Part shown: piece by piece, positions 58,427-60,000 of the stretch
Layout: the number at the start of each line of letters is the position of its first letter
How positions within the stretch are numbered: the stretch's first letter is position 1
NCBI RefSeq assembly: GCF_030272615.1
Contig: NC_081409.1
Location: 24,450,406-24,510,405, forward strand
Source of the DNA: Cryptomeria japonica
Taxonomy: Eukaryota; Streptophyta; Pinopsida; Cupressales; Cupressaceae
Reading direction: 5' to 3'
Length of the DNA: 60,000 bases
Translations under genes and position numbers: made by a program
Notes under the pieces: generated by a model
What the model saw: the letters and a program-made list of their open reading frames with translations, nothing else
Databases searched by the model: none
What the model was told of the DNA's origin: nothing

Positions 58427-60000
58427 ATCATCATCTTCTACTTCTTTGGTATCTTCTTCTTCCATCTCATTATACTTTATTAGCCTTTCTCTTGGATCAT
58501 TTCTAACAACAAATGACCAACCCATTTTTTGTGGAACCTTTGAGTAAAATACCTGCTCACATTGGCTTGGAAGAACGTAGGGCTCATCCCTAATTGGCTC
58601 AAACGACCTTGTATTAACCATTGTAAATCCATTAGCATGTTCAATAACAGTTCTATCAGGATCATTTTTATTCAGTCGTAGCCTATACCATTTGACGATG
58701 AACATAACTAATTTTAAGTAATTAAAGTCACACTCAAATATATCATCCAAAATGCCATAGTATCAATTTTGAGACTCTTGAGGATGTATGTGGTTTATAG
58801 ATGAAATATTGGTCACCTCAAAGACTGCAGTTATGCCAAAATCACAAGTTTTCTTCGTGTCATCCAAAATTTTGATGCAAAATTTATGACCATTGCAGCA
58901 CATAGCCTTGTGGTATTTGACCTACAATATGTATAACATGTTAAAATTATTGCATCTTGAGATGATAAACATACGGTTGATTAATCAAATTATACGTACC
59001 TGTTTATCTCTTAAACCATATGCTAAATCAATTTCCCTTTGTGTAACATAGGAATCTCCATTACGATGAGCTTCTTTAACCAATGAAGCCACACCTACCC
59101 ATGCTAATGTGCGACCAGAATGTTGACATTGTTCAATCCACACCATCATCCAATCAAGATTGTTTTCAATATACAAATGTAGTGCATCCCACTCCTGACC
59201 AATTGTACAAATAATTAATAGACGACTTACATCCAATTTATTTAGAAGATTAAGAATTAATTAACTACAATAAAATCTTATAATTACCTCTCACTTTCCT
59301 CAATCTACCTTTCCCCATCAAGTACTCCCCTTTGAATTTGTTAATGGGGTTGGGATCGCAAATGCAATCTGTGTTGATCTCTGCAGTAAACTTAGGAAGA
59401 TATTCAACAATTTACACCATAGTCTTGTATACCATATATCCCTCCACCATATAACCCTTAGGATATTTTCTTTGTCTAACCAAAGCCTTCAAAAATTTCA
59501 AGTGCCTCTCAACCATCCACATTGACCTAGTGTGTACAAGTTCGCACAATTCAATCTCCTCAACTTGGTGTATGAGGTAGTGTTCTTGTGCATTGAAAAA
59601 AGTTGAAGGTAGACACTTTTGCATTTCACACATTAAATGAGGAATTTTTCTCTTCCAATATTTTATATCTTCTTTATGGATTTCTTTAGATGACAACCAT
59701 CTAGAAGAGATTCAAGACACAAAAATGTATAAATGAGACTTAACAAAATAATATACAATATATTACATAACAAGTAAAAAAAATCGCAAATATATTATCT
59801 ATCCAAGAAATTGAACAAAGATCAATACTTGCCTCATGTATTTTCCAAGATCATATATGACTTCCTTGACATTATTGTCAAAGTTGTCTAGGAGAGATAG
59901 AGGTAGAACATACTGCAATAATTATCAAATGATATTTTCATTGTTTTCTAACATAATACAATGAAAAGTACATGTGTAGTATACAAATATTTAGTAAATA
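58427..60000 (-). pseudogene. CACTA-type transposon gene (DUF4218 and DUF4216), partial
   Basis: Inferred minus-strand exons: 59912-59833 (YVLPLSLLDNFDNNVKEVI, ending AG before a GC donor), 59700-59295 (WLSSKEIHKEDIKYWKRKI, FFNAQEHYLIHQVEEIELC, HTRSMWMVERHLKFLKALV; DUF4218), 59194-59000 (EWDALHLYIENNLDWM, CQHSGRTLAWVGVASLV) and 58921-58427 (VKYHKAMCCNGHKFC, then YYGILDDIFECDFNYLKLV, VNTRSFEPIRDEPYVLPSQ, QVFYSKVPQKMGWSFVV; DUF4216). Phases agree across the three introns. Stops lie at 59411-59413 and near 58764. These domains lie downstream of the transposase domain in CACTA elements. The acidic end (EEEDTKEVEDDD) is cut by E2. The gene continues beyond the window. Confidence 0.82.

Overview
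This window is about 60 kb of A+T-rich plant nuclear DNA made almost entirely of nested, mostly broken transposable elements. The density of old LTR retrotransposons, the long LTRs, the Tat/Athila-like Ty3-gypsy elements with extra genes, a TIR-NBS-LRR-style leucine-rich fragment, and decayed PPR and plant-mobile-domain sequences all suggest a large-genome seed plant. A gymnosperm (conifer) is most likely, but that is inference. I see no intact host gene, no rRNA or tRNA gene and no CRISPR array. The tRNA-iMet signals present are only primer-binding sites. 

Layout. 1-263: frameshifted 3' end of an NLR leucine-rich region. 579-5327: Ty1-copia copy A (+), flanked by the 5-bp duplication TTAGG. 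6855-40190: one old minus-strand Ty3-gypsy element, E1, now split into three segments (6855-12915, 25777-27636, 38170-40190). Two large insertions separate them. The first is E3 (12916-25776, +), a second Tat-like gypsy element. E3 carries a decayed antisense plant-mobile-domain (PMD) gene with a 1.24-kb intron, and that gene is itself broken by an LTR (15476-16211) and by copia copy B (16586-21495, duplication GCATG). The second is copia C (27637-38169, minus), which is interrupted by a 3.1-kb LTR-like insertion (32424-35539, duplication CACCG) containing decayed PPR repeats. 40191-44314: LTR-like region and chromodomain-type gypsy pol (minus). 44315-about 47880: copia-like element D (+), with a multi-zinc-knuckle gag and a further unrecognised ORF but no visible pol. 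49464-58426: minus-strand gypsy element E2, which lacks the RT domain. 58427-60000: exons of a CACTA-type transposon gene (DUF4218/DUF4216), cut by the 5' LTR of E2. 

How the pieces relate. Several nestings can be proved from the sequence: duplications match on both sides, and the interrupted reading frame resumes on the far side. The implied order is E1 first, then copia C and E3 into E1, then the PPR-bearing element into copia C and copia B into E3. Every pol gene carries stops, frameshifts or lost catalytic residues, so nothing here looks autonomous. The most unusual items are the antisense PMD gene with a repeat-filled intron, the PPR-bearing insertion, the extra RNase H placed before RT in E1, the RT-less element E2, and the unrecognised ORF of element D.
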